Source: Rhizomucor pusillus
Taxonomy: Eukaryota > Mucoromycota > Mucoromycetes > Mucorales > Lichtheimiaceae
Assembly (NCBI GenBank): GCA_900175165.2
Contig: FWWN02000383.1
Span: forward strand, 1-64,000
Length of the DNA: 64,000 nt
Direction of reading: 5' to 3'
A program made the position numbers and the translations under genes. The notes under the pieces were generated by a model. That model saw only the letters and a list, made by a program, of their open reading frames with translations. It made no database searches and was not told where the DNA came from. Below are positions 37,737-52,730 of the stretch, piece by piece (the stretch's first letter is position 1; each line of letters starts with the position of its first letter).

Positions 37737-38481
37737 CTAGTTAAGAGCCGAGTAGGTGAGTTCATCTTCCGATGACTAAATAGAAGGCACAGTTAGTCTT
37801 TCTGCTAGAATATCTATAATCATGAAATTGCTACTAACGTCTTCTTCGTAAATACTGCAATAAAAAACCGCCAGTTAGAAATGCGTTAAAGCGAGGACAA
37901 TGCATGTACAATACTTACGTTTCTCCCAGAAGACCTTGAAGATCTCTCACTTGCTCTTTAAGATCGTTCTTGATCTTGATAAGATGTCGGATATGCTCGA
38001 CCGCTGGAAAAAGGGATGGCGAACGTTAACATGCGCAAGGGTTGCTTTTGTTAAAAACGATAGTTACATTTTTGTAAGATCAGAGCCTCACTGCGGTTGC
38101 CTTGGCTGAGGGAAGGCACCACTTCAATGAGTTGCTCAAATCCAAGTCGGATATTCTGTCGCCGTTTCTGCTCAGAGGCGATGTGATTTGCTTTCTTTTC
38201 AGCTTCTGTCAGCAGCTCATGAGGCGCCTTTCGTGCTCGTCGCTGGCGTCTCGGCTGTGGCTGTACAGATTGCTGTTGCTGTTGCTGCTGTTCAGGAAGC
38301 GGCGGTGTCGATGAAGTAGAGTGATTGCTAGTGCCGTTCTCCTGTTCCTCTGCCTCTTCAATAGAACGCTTCTTCGCCGTTCGTTCGGGCGACGTTGACT
38401 TTACACTTGAGGCTTCTGCTAGCTGATCTGTGAGTAAGGTAAGCAAATGCCTAACCTAGATCAAGTACCTGAAGGTGGCAT
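37737..38481 (-). CDS. bHLH transcription factor, Ino4-like
   Basis: Starts MPPSG at 38481. After a short intron comes an acidic, Ser/Gln-rich N-terminus with a poly-Gln run of about seven, then a basic patch (RRQRRARKAPHELLTEAEKK). The helix-loop-helix follows: HIASEQKRRQNIRLGFEQLI, then VVPSL, then SEALILQK, then VEHIRHLIKIKNDLKEQV rebuilt by splicing. The Glu and Arg of the E-box-contacting helix (SEQKRR) are present. The last tiny exon ends EDELTYSALN at 37737. Short bHLH proteins with this helix are related to Ino4, partner in phospholipid gene control, but target genes here are unknown. Confidence 0.8.
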
Positions 38482-39747
38482 TTCGAAGTTTGTATCAAGA
38501 AAGAGGAGGAGCTGTGCGGGGGCATGCAATGTGGAGAAATCCAGCTTTGAATTCACATGTGCGGAGTGAGTCGCTATGTTTCGGATGACAATTCGAGCTT
38601 CTCAAATCTGAATTCTTATAGTTCCATTCATGGATGCAGTAGGGCTACAACTCCAGATCAACCTGAAATGCGTCCGATATCGAATAATGGATGTATTCAT
38701 GAGCGATTACAACTCTGTTTTTAATCATCCTCCTTCAAAGCTTTTTTCCTCGAGCGGTGAAAGAGTGGCGGAGATCACCGGCTAACGGAAGCACCACTTA
38801 CTACTTGTAGCAGCCTGGATAAAAGACAAATCAACCTCGTTAGACAGCTGTAAGGATTTCTGCTGAAATTCTGGAAGGGGCGCTATACTACATTGTCGCT
38901 AGCAGCGCTGTGATGGTCCGTACGAAGTATCACAATGTGCACATTATGCTTTCAGATATTTCTCACGGGTTACAAAGGCATTGCCAATTTTGGAGGACGC
39001 AGGCTTACCCGAGCGCCACGTCCAGTGAAGGTTAAGAATTAATCGGTATGGCAGTAGGGCATGTAAATATTTATATTGTTATCCTCCGATGGCCTCTGAT
39101 TGCTTTTTAAAGACGTTTACGCATATATCTGGGAACCGATCTCTACGCGGATTCGTATGAGCATATATCATATAGAACTCGCCAGATTAAACAATTGCAT
39201 CTCTTAGACTATATGTGAAATATATCTGTAAAATATGGTAGCTTCATCTGCAAAGTCATCAAGGTCTAGTAGAGTTGATCGTAGGAACTTAGGTTAGATC
39301 ATCAGGCATCAATTCAATCTCAACTTTGTAGGGATGAATCTGCCAGCATCGCTTTCGATTCTGCCCCAAATCTAGATATTCCTTTACAGTTATTATTGCA
39401 TCAGTGGAACTAGGTGCTACTTGGGTCTGCAAAAGTATTGGGCTGGAAGCAGGTCAACAAGATTACGGCATCTTTGGTGACAACAAGCTATGCAGCTATC
39501 CATTTTTCTTAGAGCTCATTAGAGCTGCCTACGGTGCAGCATCTTTTTAATAATGAAGCAATCAGTGTGATAGATAAGCGACAGATTGCGAATAATAGTT
39601 GGATAGATCTTCCAGCAATGCAAAGCAAAACGTTGTGCAAAACAGAAGTCGTCATAGGTTGTCGGAGTAGCAACTTTGTTTACAAGTACGCGTCCATGAA
39701 GCAGCCGCGAGGTTTCTTCTTTACTCTTTCTTCCCTCTCTATCAATC
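38482..39747. other. Long divergent intergenic region, bHLH / FKBP12
   Basis: About 1.27 kb between the start of the minus-strand bHLH gene and the plus-strand FKBP12 gene. No open frame or splice-supported gene seen. The plus strand before 39748 has a pyrimidine-rich leader (TTCTTTACTCTTTCTTCC). It is long compared with most gaps here, consistent with regulated promoters or unrecognised non-coding RNA. Confidence 0.5.
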
Positions 39748-40203
39748 ATGGGCGTAACGTGCGTATTCGAGATGGTGCATTTTGCTGCTAAAGTTCTGTG
39801 TAATAATTACGTATGACACGCGTCCATATAGTGTTGAGACTCTCCAAGCTGGCGACAACGCTACCTACCCCAAGCCCGGTGACACTGTTACCATGCACTA
39901 CACCGGTACTTTGCCCAACGGCCAAAAGTTCGACTCTTCCCGCGACCGTAACGAACCTTTCGTCACCCAAATCGGTGTTGGCAGACTCATCAAGGGTTGG
40001 GACGAAGGTAAAGACTCGAATGTTTGTTATTTTAGTAGCACCAGCTTACACACAGTGCTTTAGGTGTCCCCAAGATGTCTCTTGGCGAACGTGCCAAGCT
40101 TACCTGCACTCCCGACTATGCTTATGGTCCCCGTGGTGTCCCTCCCATCATTCCTCCAAACGCGACTTTGATCTTTGACGTTGAACTTTTGAAGATCAAC
40201 TAG
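39748..40203 (+). CDS. FKBP12: FKBP12-type peptidyl-prolyl isomerase
   Basis: Three exons (39748-39758, 39832-40007, 40064-40203) encode 108 residues starting [12 protein letters not shown]. Nearly all pocket residues of FKBP12 are visible: the Tyr of MHYTG, Phe-Asp of [13 protein letters not shown], Val-Ile-Trp-like block [10 protein letters not shown], Tyr of PDYAYG, the [17 protein letters not shown] ending. FKBP12 catalyses proline isomerisation and, with FK506 or rapamycin bound, inhibits calcineurin or TOR. The position equal to human His87 is Val here ([11 protein letters not shown]). The first exon codes only three full residues plus part of a codon. Confidence 0.95.
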
Positions 40204-40556
40204 AAAAAGAGCTTATACATTTTTGGGTGACTGGGACAGAAAAAAGATCCAGTCACTGCAGTGGTGCAATTTATTAGCATTTACAGAGATGCTTGAAGGG
40301 AGTTTACCGTGTATGTTTTCTTTTGTTTGCGTGTTTATTCTGCCAACTGTCTTTTCCGAGAGTTCAGTGTGTTTGTGATAGACGTGAGCGTCTTATAGTC
40401 AACAACAATGGAAAAAGAGAAAAACACAAAAAAAGAAAAGAGCGCTCATTCGGTCTGGATTTGACAGGTGCAGCAAGCGCCGCCGATAGCCCCTTTTCTG
40501 CAGCTCGCCCGGAATTGGGAGTTTTCCCTGAGAACAACAGGCTTCCCTTCCCCCGA
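40204..40556. other. Intergenic, FKBP12 3' UTR and dynamin promoter
   Basis: The dynamin reading frame is open upstream of its Met at 40557 as far as 40293, but the upstream residues (Lys/Arg-rich, then Ala/Ser-rich) do not look like the family's N-terminus. Confidence 0.55.
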
Positions 40557-43253
40557 ATGGACAACGTAATTGAGCTTGTCAACAAAGTACAGGATGTGCT
40601 CACAGCCGTTGGCGGCGGCAGCGACACTCTGGATCTCCCTCAGATCGTCGCGGTCGGCTCCCAGAGTTCCGGCAAGTCCTCCGTTCTCGAGAATATTGTG
40701 CAGAGAGACTTTCTGCCTCGCGGTAGCGGCATTGTCACTCGCAGACCGTTAATACTTCAGCTCATTACTCTTCCACAATCGTCGCCCTCGGAAGACTATG
40801 CAGAGTTCTTGCACGTGCCCAACAAGCGCTTTTACGACTTTGAAGCCGTCCGGCAAGAGATCATTGACGATACCGATCGTGTAGCCGGCGAAAATAAAGG
40901 CATTTCCCGGGAGCCTATCCACCTAAAGGTCTTTTCCAAAAAGGTTCTCAACCTCACTTTGGTCGACTTGCCCGGTCTGACGAAAATCCCTATAGGTAAG
41001 TAATTAAAATATGCCCTAAGTTTATCTTGCCTAATTTCCTTTTTCTTCCATCAGGCGACCAGCCTCCTGACATTGAGAAACAAATCCGAGCTCTTGTCCT
41101 TGATTACATATCCAAGCCAAACACGTAAGCCTGAAAGAAAACACATACGAGCTAGGAATTTCTCTTGATACATTGCTTTTTGCTTTGCAGTATCATCTTG
41201 GCCGTCAGCCCTGCAAATGCAGATATCGCCAATTCTGATAGCTTGAAATTGGCTCGCAAAGTGGATCCCAACGGCAAGCGAACAATTGGTGTCTTGACAA
41301 AGCTGGATCTGATGGACGCCGGCACCAATGCGCTCGATGTCTTGACAGGACGTGCTTTCCCCCTTAAGCTTGGATTCATCGGTCTTGTCAACAGAAGCCA
41401 GCAAGATATTTTGATCAATAAGCCCATGGAAGATGCTATTAAAGCTGAACAAGAATTTTTTCAATGCCACCCTGCATACAAGGGCATAGCTAGCCGATGC
41501 GGTTCTGCTTATCTGTCCAAGCAGCTGAATTCCGTAAGTTTTCTGCGGTGCAGCAGTGTTTGTTCAAGATTTTTTCTTTTAATGCGAATCTATACATAGA
41601 TTCTAGTCACGCATATACGTGAGAAATTGCCAGACCTGCGCTCCAAGCTAAGCGCGTTGATAGGACAAACGCAGCATGAGCTAGCGCAATACGGAGATCC
41701 GGCATTTGCAGGCAGAGCGCACAAGGTATTATTCAAGGGACGGATGTGCTATTTGTAATACTGAATCTTTCTGTGTAGGGGTCCCTGGTGCTCAAAATGC
41801 TCACCATGTTTGCAACGCAATTCACTGCATCCATAGATGGTACCTCGCCTGAGATATCGACAAAAGAACTGTAAGGGACCAGAGTACCACTGCACAAGGA
41901 AGAATCAGTTTCTAAATGTTTCGCGTAGCTCCGGTGGAGCTCGTATATATTTCATTTTCAATCAGATATTTGGGCATGCGCTGGACGCCATCATACCTTG
42001 CGCCAACATTACCAATGACGATATTCGCACAGCAATCCGCAATTCGACAGGACCCCGCTGTTCATTGTTTGTTCCAGAACTCGCTTTCGATCTGCTGGTA
42101 CGCCCACAAATCCGCTTATTGGAAGCACCCAGCTTGAGATGCGTGGATATGGTTTATCAAGAGCTGTCAAAGATCTGTCACACTTGCGGCAGCAAGGTAC
42201 ATTGAATAATACAGAATCGTTTCACAGGGATGCACGTCGGCTAACCTTAATTTAGGAATTAATGCGCTTCCCGAAACTTAACAATAAGCTCGTTGAAGTA
42301 GTATCCGATCTGCTTCAAGAACGTCTTGGTCCGACTGCCGATTACGTCAAGAGTTTGATTTCTATTGAATGCGCATACATCAACACAAACCATCCTGATT
42401 TCCCAGGCGCAGCTGGTGCGATGGCTTCACTGGAAAGGCATAGAAAGAAGTCTACGCATCGACAAGAACGTAAAAAGATGGTAAGACTTTGCATTCCGTC
42501 ACCATCGAGACCAAGACAAGACTCATTGTTCATTTTCTCCGTTAGGCAAATAACTTATTAGAAGAACCACAACCCAACCGACGCACCGAACGCACAATGT
42601 CAATAGAGTCATCGACAACTACAGGTTCATCTCCACCCAAAGATTCCTTTTTAAATTACTTTTTCGGCGGCGCGGCGAAAGGCGAACGTCCCGTGCTGGC
42701 GCCGGCAGACAAAATGCATACTCATCACCATTCTCCAATCCCCTCTCTATCAGCTGATATCGAGCAAGAACTAGAACCTCACTTTAACCAGGCAAGTTTT
42801 TTACGCCTATGCAGGTGACACAGTATCGTCTGATTGCTTGTGTAAACTACAGATGTCCGTGAGCTCTGAAGGTGATTCATCAGGTCAGCCTGCCTATCCA
42901 TCGTCAGAACGGGAGGAGCTTGAAGTAGAATTGATACGTAAGTTGAGGGCGTTACGTCTGTTCCGATTGCCATTTCTCACGTACTGCTTTCCTCCGCAGG
43001 CACGCTCATAATCTCTTACTTCAATATTGTACGCAAATCAATCCAAGATCTCGTTCCCAAGGCAATTATGCATCTTCTCGTGAACTTCACGCGAGAGTCG
43101 GTCCAGAACCGACTGGTGGCCGAGCTATATCGTGAGAATCTGTTTGACGACTTGCTCCTTGAAGATCAGGGGGTAGCAGCAGAGCGCGAACGATGTAAAG
43201 CAATGCTAGATGTGTACAAAAAGGCATTTTCTATCATCAGCGAAGCAATGTAG
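40557..43253 (+). CDS. DNM1: Dynamin-related GTPase, Dnm1/Drp1-type
   Basis: Starts [20 protein letters not shown] at 40557; about ten exons to TAG at 43251-43253. GTPase motifs are complete: G1 GSQSSGKS, switch [13 protein letters not shown]3 DLPG, G4 TKLD. The middle/stalk has [18 protein letters not shown] and [14 protein letters not shown] variable Ser/His-rich insert ([10 protein letters not shown] and onward) takes the place of a PH domain, and the GTPase effector domain is at the end ([20 protein letters not shown]). The NTNHPDF block and lack of PH and Pro-rich domains are those of Dnm1/Drp1, which constricts mitochondria and peroxisomes during fission. A Vps1-type role is less likely. 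Confidence 0.92.
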
Positions 43254-43455
43254 AATCAGAGTAAAAACAAAAAAAATAAATAAGTAACAGTCATAAAAAA
43301 CAGCAATTGTCAATGTACAAAGGAAATTAAACAGAATTTGCGGGAATACAGACAGACAGACAGACAACAGAGAACGGGAGTGGGAGAAAGAGAGTATGTG
43401 TGTGTGCGGGGACAATATAGTATATGTATATAGGTAAGGTATGTTATATGGATCA
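43254..43455. other. Convergent 3' region
   Basis: Between convergent dynamin and LIM-RhoGAP stops; includes AAAAAAAATAAATAAG (polyadenylation-like, near 43270) and GACA/GTGT short repeats. Confidence 0.6.
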
Positions 43456-46400
43456 TCATTGTAATCTTCCAGGTATCCATGAACGACGCGCTGTCCTTTT
43501 AGTAGACATTGTCGCAGTGGGTTTTACAGCAACCGGTTCTTGTCGTGCACCATTCTCAACAACATCTTCTGGCATTGCCTCCGCCTTTTCATCTATTGGC
43601 TTGATTTGTACCAACGCTTGCAGATTTTTTAGCACTTGTCGTGATCCCACACCGTCCTTGAAACAATCAGCAGCTTGTGAATTGAACAGGACATCCATGA
43701 ATTCCGAGGGTACCTATTTTACATGACAGTTAATATCTCTTTGCAAAAGAACAACATAAATGTCGATTTTTTACTTGCCCTGCAGAATTGATCTTGATAC
43801 TGGATCAGCATTTCCACAACTTTTATCTCGTCCTTTGCAGCCTGCTGCCGCTCTTCGGGAGTATCCTTGGAGGCGTGAGGTGAATAAAAGATGGTTGGTG
43901 CAAATACGCAAGCCAAATTGTAAACATCCATCTTGTTCAATGATTGGAACGATGCTATCCATTTCAAAAACAAGAACAGAAGCTGCATCGTATCCCTGTG
44001 CGGCTTTGGAAGCATACAGCATGCCATGTGAAGCATTGTTTTTGCACGCGTCTCGTCGTCGATACCTATTTACATTCCACGGGAGAGGTTGTGTGAGATG
44101 TGGTGTGTTTGTTTATAGACAGATATGTGATGTACTTGCGTATCGAAGCAATAAACACATCATAGAGTCGAAGAGTAAGCAACGGTTCAGGCAGCTCGCG
44201 CAAATACCGCTTCAAGAGCGCAGCTAGTTGTATGGGTGATTCCTCGTCATTCATATAGGTATCCAATGAAATACCGCAATTTTGATTGATTGCGTCCCGA
44301 AGCTCATTGAGTTCACGGATATTACCATTCTTTCGAAACACACCTTCTACCGTCACATCTAACGACAGCAACAACAACGACGACGACGATTTAGTAAAAA
44401 GTCAGATTGAATATTCCACCAGATATTTCTTTTTCTTACCCATGTTTAGCAACCTCGATATACACTTTTTTACAAATTCAGGGACCTGAGCATTTGGTGA
44501 AAAATAAGGAGCCAGGATGTTGTGATAACTGTTATTGTTGTTGTTATCACGCGCAAGACCACCGGTTGACGATCCGGCGGTTATCGTTGTCGCCGCTGCC
44601 GTTACGCTACTCAAATCCCTCATGCGGGCAACGGTCTCGGAAAGTGGCATGCCAAAGGTGCGCATACCTGATGATGAATCGCTTGCTACCACCGAGACGC
44701 GGCCGTGCTGCCGTATGTGCGCTTTCAGCCGCCCCCACAGGGATGAACGCTTGCCCTCGATAAACTGCAACAGCTGGTCCGTCGAAAATGAATAGCTCGA
44801 ATACCGCTCAATGTAGAAAACTGCCATGTGCCGCACAATCATATCCTGAATCCCTGTCAGCTCTGCTAGTGATATTATCTGCTGCGGCTGTGATGACAGC
44901 GTCGTGGAAGTTGTCGCGGGAGAAACATGCTGATCCTGTTGTTGTTGCTGTTGCAGCACCTGTTCCTTTCCACTACCATTGTTATTATTCCTGTCAAAAA
45001 CGCCGTAGATCGATCGTCGTTCTCTTCTCTTGTTATTAATGCTAAAAGCGCGCTGGAGCGTGCTGAATTTGTTGGCAGTGGATATTCCTCTTGTCGCTGC
45101 TGTTGCTGCCGCGTCACCACCAGCATCAAAAACCCTCGTTGCGCGGTTGACAGGAACGTGTGTCAGATGAGCAGAACCGAACATGGAATGCCGGTTATTT
45201 TTCCTAGTATCATTGCTTGTGTCGTTGCTATTGCTCATGTTTCGACCCACAAAGCGTAGAAGAGAAGCATGTCTTCTTCGGATGGTACTAGTTTTTCGTT
45301 CCGTACTATATAGTCGACTGTCGTGATCTTGCAGCTGAATTTTTTTGGTATCTTGATCGCTGTGGATCGCCTTTATCTCCTCCTCATCGTCTCGCTGCTG
45401 CTTTGCTGTGGAAAATCGAATAAGAAGAACAAGGCAAGGAAAGAAAGAATAAGAGCAGGATGTTAGTATATAAACGTTCAACAGTATCGTATCTCTGTGT
45501 GCATATACACATACACGTGCGCGCCTGTATGTGTGGGTACGTATATGTCTGTAAAGACCCTTTTTTGCTCATGCTCGCTTCCCCTTACTTTCCTCACTTG
45601 TCAATCCTTTCACCAAAGCCATCCCTCTCTTCATTTTTTTGTTGTTGCACGCAGGGGATATATATAGGTGGGATTTTAATTACCTGCTGGTGCTGCTGAC
45701 GGCGGGGTGGGCGACGGTGACGGCGCTGGTGAGCCATAGTACAATGTTGTGCAGAGCCGCTGAAGTGCAGATGTTACGAGAGTAAGGGACTGCTCCAGTC
45801 GAGTGACATGCACGAACCCTTTTTCATCGGCATAGTAGTCATTTGACGCTGCAGACCAGCAACTGCTGCATACGAGTTGAACACCCTGTTGTTGCCGCGC
45901 TTCTTCATCCATTTTTTCCTCCGGCAATGCCGCTAACGCAGCCGGATGTGATGCTCGTCCTCCTCCTCCTGCTGCTCGTGATACAGCTGTCATCAAACGC
46001 GCCTTATGCAGCTCGCTCCCCAGTGACCGATGACATTTTGTGCAGCAAAAGCACAAAGCATGCCATTCGAGTGGGCCGTGGCGGTAGCACTCTTCATCTT
46101 GGTGGATTATCTGGTCGCAACGATAGCAAGTGTGTTGTTTCTTCTGCCCTAGTTCTCGAATAAAGCCCATCTCGTTGGTGGCGTACAGAGCTGCTGCTTC
46201 GTCTTTAAACCAGAATCGGCCGGCGAGCCAGACCCGCTTTTTCTCCAAAGGTAAAAGATGATCCAGGAACTGGGGGATGGCGTCTTGCCGATCAAATTGC
46301 CGCTCCTATGAAGGCAAGCAAATATATGACGATCATCACCGCCACTCAGTTATTCCAGTAAAAGAAAACAAGAACGATACAAGAGCCGGGGATAACATAC

Positions 46401-48125
46401 CAATTTGAGCGCGCCTGTCAAACCTATCCTGATAAGTGACTTCAGGTTCTGCGCGATTCCAGTCACCAAAGACAAAAGTCCCTGAGTGCTACTAGCTGGC
46501 TGCTGGTGCTGCAGAAATGCTGACGAATCGAGGAGGTTCGCTGGATCTTGCTGCTGAGCCAACAGATGAAGAAAACACACGACGAGACTGCATAGCGATC
46601 GAGACTCTTGGAAACAGGATAAGGCTATATATTGTTGTTTTTGTTGGGGAAAAAGCCAAGTTTGTTTATGTTTTGCACCGATGCGGCGTTCTTTGTGTTT
46701 TCTTACCTAGCCCGCTTTCCGCCACGAGCATTGCATTTACCAACTCGAGAGCTGAAAACAAAACCTTCAGGTGCATCGCAAACTGATTTGCCATACGCAG
46801 AGCCTCGCTGTATGCACCCGCAGCAACGTGGAGTAACATGTCGGATATACACGTCGCTGAAGATTCCTCGAATGCTGACAACTCGGTCCATATCCTGTTC
46901 ACTTTGGCTTCCATGGTCGCCTGCCTCCTGCGAAGCTCAGGTTCACTCACGCTATCTGTATCTAAAAAAATCGATGAGCCGATGTAATTACAGTGTTTGT
47001 TTGTGTGATCATCTCGCGTTATACCTTGGCCTGCGCTGCTGCTGCTGCTGCTGCTGCTCTGATGATGAGATAGCCGTACATTCCAAAACTGGTTTCTTTT
47101 TGAGTCAGAGGATATCCCGGTTTATTGCGAGCAAATATACCATCTTAACGCTAACCTTTTGTATCATGTAGCATTCGGGGTGCCATCGTTTGCCAGGGTA
47201 GTTGTGGTGTTCGACAAATTGTCGCAAAATAGCCTCGTCGCATCCGGCGCATTGTGTTCCTGGCAACATTGAAAAATGGTATCGACAGTAAAGCCGCGCT
47301 GACCACTCGTAGCATGCTTCATTGCTGCATCCGGCGTATCCTGCACAGGTAACAACAATGCGCTGTCGCGAATCGTCTGAGTGTATCGGTTGCTGGCATT
47401 GCTGGCACGTCGTCGATCTGGGCCTGCGTTCTACATCTTCCATTGTCTTGCTTTGCCTGTTATTGTAACGGCGGCAGTCCTATGTGCAGTAAGCAATGAA
47501 TATCAATAACTCCTTATTCCCATTGAAGCCGTCTGTTAGACAGCAAAGAATAGAAAAGAAAAAACCTCCTTTCCCAAATCCCTCTTTTTCCTTTTTCTTT
47601 TCTCTCTTGCCTTTCTTTCTTAATCATCAGACCTCTGGCCTTGCGCTGCTGTCGAAGCCTGGGTGGCCCCCGACCCTGCACCCCGTCTTTTTCTCTGAAT
47701 ATTTCTTTGTCGGGCGAGGGTAGGTGTTTCTCCTCCCCCTTCTCCTCCTTCTCCTCCTCCTGCTGCTGCTGGTGGTGGTAGCGGACGGAGTGGCAAAGAC
47801 GCCACTTTAGCCGAGTACCCCGAAAAAGGTACACAAACCCAAAGGGCTCGTTGTTGCTTATTTTAATTTGGCAGAAAAAAATATCCTCACTGCCTGTCAC
47901 TGACCCGATTGAAGAAGAAAGAAAAAAGTGCCAGAAAAAAATTACCTCGCACGCAAGACAACACCGATAAGTTTGTGTGTCTCCTCCTCCTCCCAGCCGG
48001 GCAGCGCGGTGCTGCTGGTGGTGATCACTGAAGGTGCTTGTTCTGAACGACTCTCCACAGGCACGACACGACGGCAAGCGTGGTTCGTCATCGCCGTGAC
48101 CGCTCTGGTCGACCAAGGTCACCAT
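43456..48125 (-). CDS. LRG1: LIM-domain RhoGAP, Lrg1-like
   Basis: Proposed start at 48125 (MVTLVDQSGHGDDEPRLPSC). Zinc blocks in order are: LIM1, CRACGES...YRCCLACE joined to DCRRYNN across a long intron; LIM2, CQQCQQPIHSDDSR...CRYHF; CAGCDEAI...KRWHPECYMIQK spliced to FWNVRLS, a signature of fungal Lrg1; and LIM3, CYRCDQIIHQDEECYRHGP...CSSCW. A Ser/Asn/Gln-rich linker follows, then RhoGAP with the arginine finger in VTVEGVFRKNGNIREL and a later KMDVYNLACVFAPTIF. The stop is at 43456-43458. Lrg1 inactivates Rho1 to restrain 1,3-beta-glucan synthesis and shapes septation and hyphal growth. Exons 1 and 2 end and begin at 47946 and 47479. If the long intron is wrong, translation could begin at MEDVERRPRS (47443). 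Confidence 0.85.
47480..47945 (-). other. 466-nt intron splitting the first LIM domain
   Basis: Donor GAG|GTAATT and acceptor CACATAG|GACTGC join in phase 0 so that YRCCLACE continues as DCRRYNNRQSK, completing Cys-x2-Cys zinc ligands. Most introns here are 50-80 nt, so this is several times the local norm. It contains GA-rich sequence and a Gly/Glu-rich open block. Confidence 0.55.
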
Positions 48126-48697
48126 AACGACAGAAGAGCTGTTGCAGCGATGGTTGGTATCACGTTGTTGTTACTACCGAATTGAAACCCAATAAACAAT
48201 AGAGAATGTAAACGGAGTATTCTTGTTGTATGCGTGTGCGTGTGTGCGTGTGTGCGTGTGTGCGTGTATACGTAACAGAGCAGAGAAAAGGAAAAAAGGG
48301 GATAAGATGTTGCGCAAGCAGCGAGGAAGAAAAAGAAATGACGACGAAAAAAAAAAATTGGGGGAATAGGAGAAGGGGGATAAAGTGATGGCGGCGTGCG
48401 TGCGGACAGCGACGGCGACGACAACGACGACAACGAGGATGTGTCGATGAGGCGGCAAACAACAACGTGTACCAAAGCATAGCAGAATACAAGAACAGGA
48501 AATAGGTCTCCACCACTAGCAGCAGCAGCAGGTAAAATTCCATGCAAAGAAAATTACAATCGGACAAAAAGGAGGGGGGATGATAAGACAAGAGAAAAAA
48601 GGGTATATAATTTACTGATTCAAGTCTTTCACTAGAGACGAATAACGTTCAGACCAAGCGAGTGTTTGGTGGCACCAAGCTATTGTCTAAAGTCATA
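48126..48697. other. Intergenic with GT/GC-rich microsatellite
   Basis: Promoter of the LIM-RhoGAP gene and 3' UTR of the clamp-unloader gene, both minus strand. Purine-rich and low in coding signal. Confidence 0.6.
48229..48272. repeat. TGTGCG-type microsatellite
   Basis: Repeats of TGTGTGCG with small changes in the leader region of the LIM-RhoGAP gene. Confidence 0.85.
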
Positions 48698-51630
<2,933 letters not shown>

Positions 51631-52125
51631 GCAGGACCACCAACACGCGTGTGTTTAATATATTGAAAAAGGTAAAAAAAAATGCGGCGACGCGCGGTAT
51701 TCCACCACCACATGCTTGCCCGTTTCAGAAGACTTCAGTCTCAGCACCAGACAACCCCTTCCTCTCTACTACAGAAAAGGGTTTTCTTTGCATTAATTCG
51801 TACTGAAAGCTGCTGCTTTGACTGCCATCCATGCTAACCATGCACCGAGTGTTTTGTTCCTACGACGTATCATGGTTACTGACGATTATTGACAGTTATC
51901 TGAAAATTCGCGTTGCTACTTGGATAGAATAGATGCAGATCCATTTATGAATTTGTAAAAAGAAGGTCTCTATTGATCTTGAGATATGGAATCAACTGAA
52001 AATCTGAAGAAGAATCGTTTTTCCGGGCGCTGCTTGAACGAATTCTAAATTGAGAGCAGGCAGGGCAGGTCCGCCTTGTCCTTCCCAACCCCTGGAACAA
52101 AACGCACCAACACACACACATACAG
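51631..52125. promoter_or_regulatory. Divergent promoter region, ELG1 / SDHAF3
   Basis: 495 bases between the start codons of the minus-strand clamp-unloader gene and plus-strand SDHAF3. No other gene seen. Short CA repeats lie at 52108-52122 in the SDHAF3 leader. Confidence 0.45.
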
Positions 52126-52530
52126 ATGCCTCGACCAGCACGGGAGGCCAAGATTCTACTTGCACCTCTAGCACTGTACAGACACATTTTGCGAGCGCAC
52201 CGGTACCTGCCACCGGCCATGCGAGCCATGGGAGACGATTACGTCAAGGCAGAATTCCGGCGACATCGAGACATTGACAACCCTGCACATATCATTGGCT
52301 TTGTATCCCAGTGGCAAGAGTACCTCGAGACGATCCAGGAACAGACCAAGCCGAGACCGCAGGAAGAGTCGATTGCTCCCACGTCTGATCCTTTGGTGCG
52401 AAGCTTCGACATGCCAAAGGAAGGCTGGGGAAAGAAACTCGACAAACAACGTCTTGACAAGCTCAGCGACGAACAGATTGGACAGCTGTATGAACTGCGG
52501 CAAGAACTGCAGCGAGCTTTGAAGGATTAA
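52126..52530 (+). CDS. SDHAF3: Succinate dehydrogenase assembly factor 3 (ACN9 family)
   Basis: Single exon, 134 residues. The LYR motif is in LAPLALYRHILRAHRYLPPA. MGDDYVKAEFRRHRDIDNPA and HIIGFVSQWQEYLETI match the ACN9/SDHAF3 family closely, and the end LSDEQIGQLYELRQELQRAL is typical. SDHAF3 protects the Fe-S subunit Sdh2 during complex II assembly in mitochondria. The length is normal and no introns are needed. Confidence 0.92.
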   Translation: MPRPAREAKILLAPLALYRHILRAHRYLPPAMRAMGDDYVKAEFRRHRDIDNPAHIIGFVSQWQEYLETIQEQTKPRPQEESIAPTSDPLVRSFDMPKEGWGKKLDKQRLDKLSDEQIGQLYELRQELQRALKD

Positions 52531-52730
52531 AGGAAGCAGGATGGAGAAGGAAAGGAAGAATCCGGCGGGAGAGCGCACACACACGCATACATACACATAC
52601 ACGCGCACACAAATGCACGAACAATAGATGGACAAGATAATTTGCATGTCTACCATCATGTTTCTACTACTAGTACTACTGCTAGTACTACTAGAATTAT
52701 TAAGCGACAACAACAATAATAAGACCATCG
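52531..52730. other. Convergent 3' region
   Basis: CA-rich stretch (52575-52615) and ACTACTAGTACTACTG triplet repeat (52663-52695); no gene. Confidence 0.6.

Noticed and set aside
47041..47060. CRISPR-like or functional repeat from GCT units near 47041
   Set aside because: It is a simple trinucleotide run coding poly-Ser in the LIM-RhoGAP gene, not spaced repeats.
48160..48591. Minus-strand frames upstream of the LIM-RhoGAP gene
   Set aside because: Low-complexity translations of the GT-rich microsatellite and purine tracts with no domain signal.
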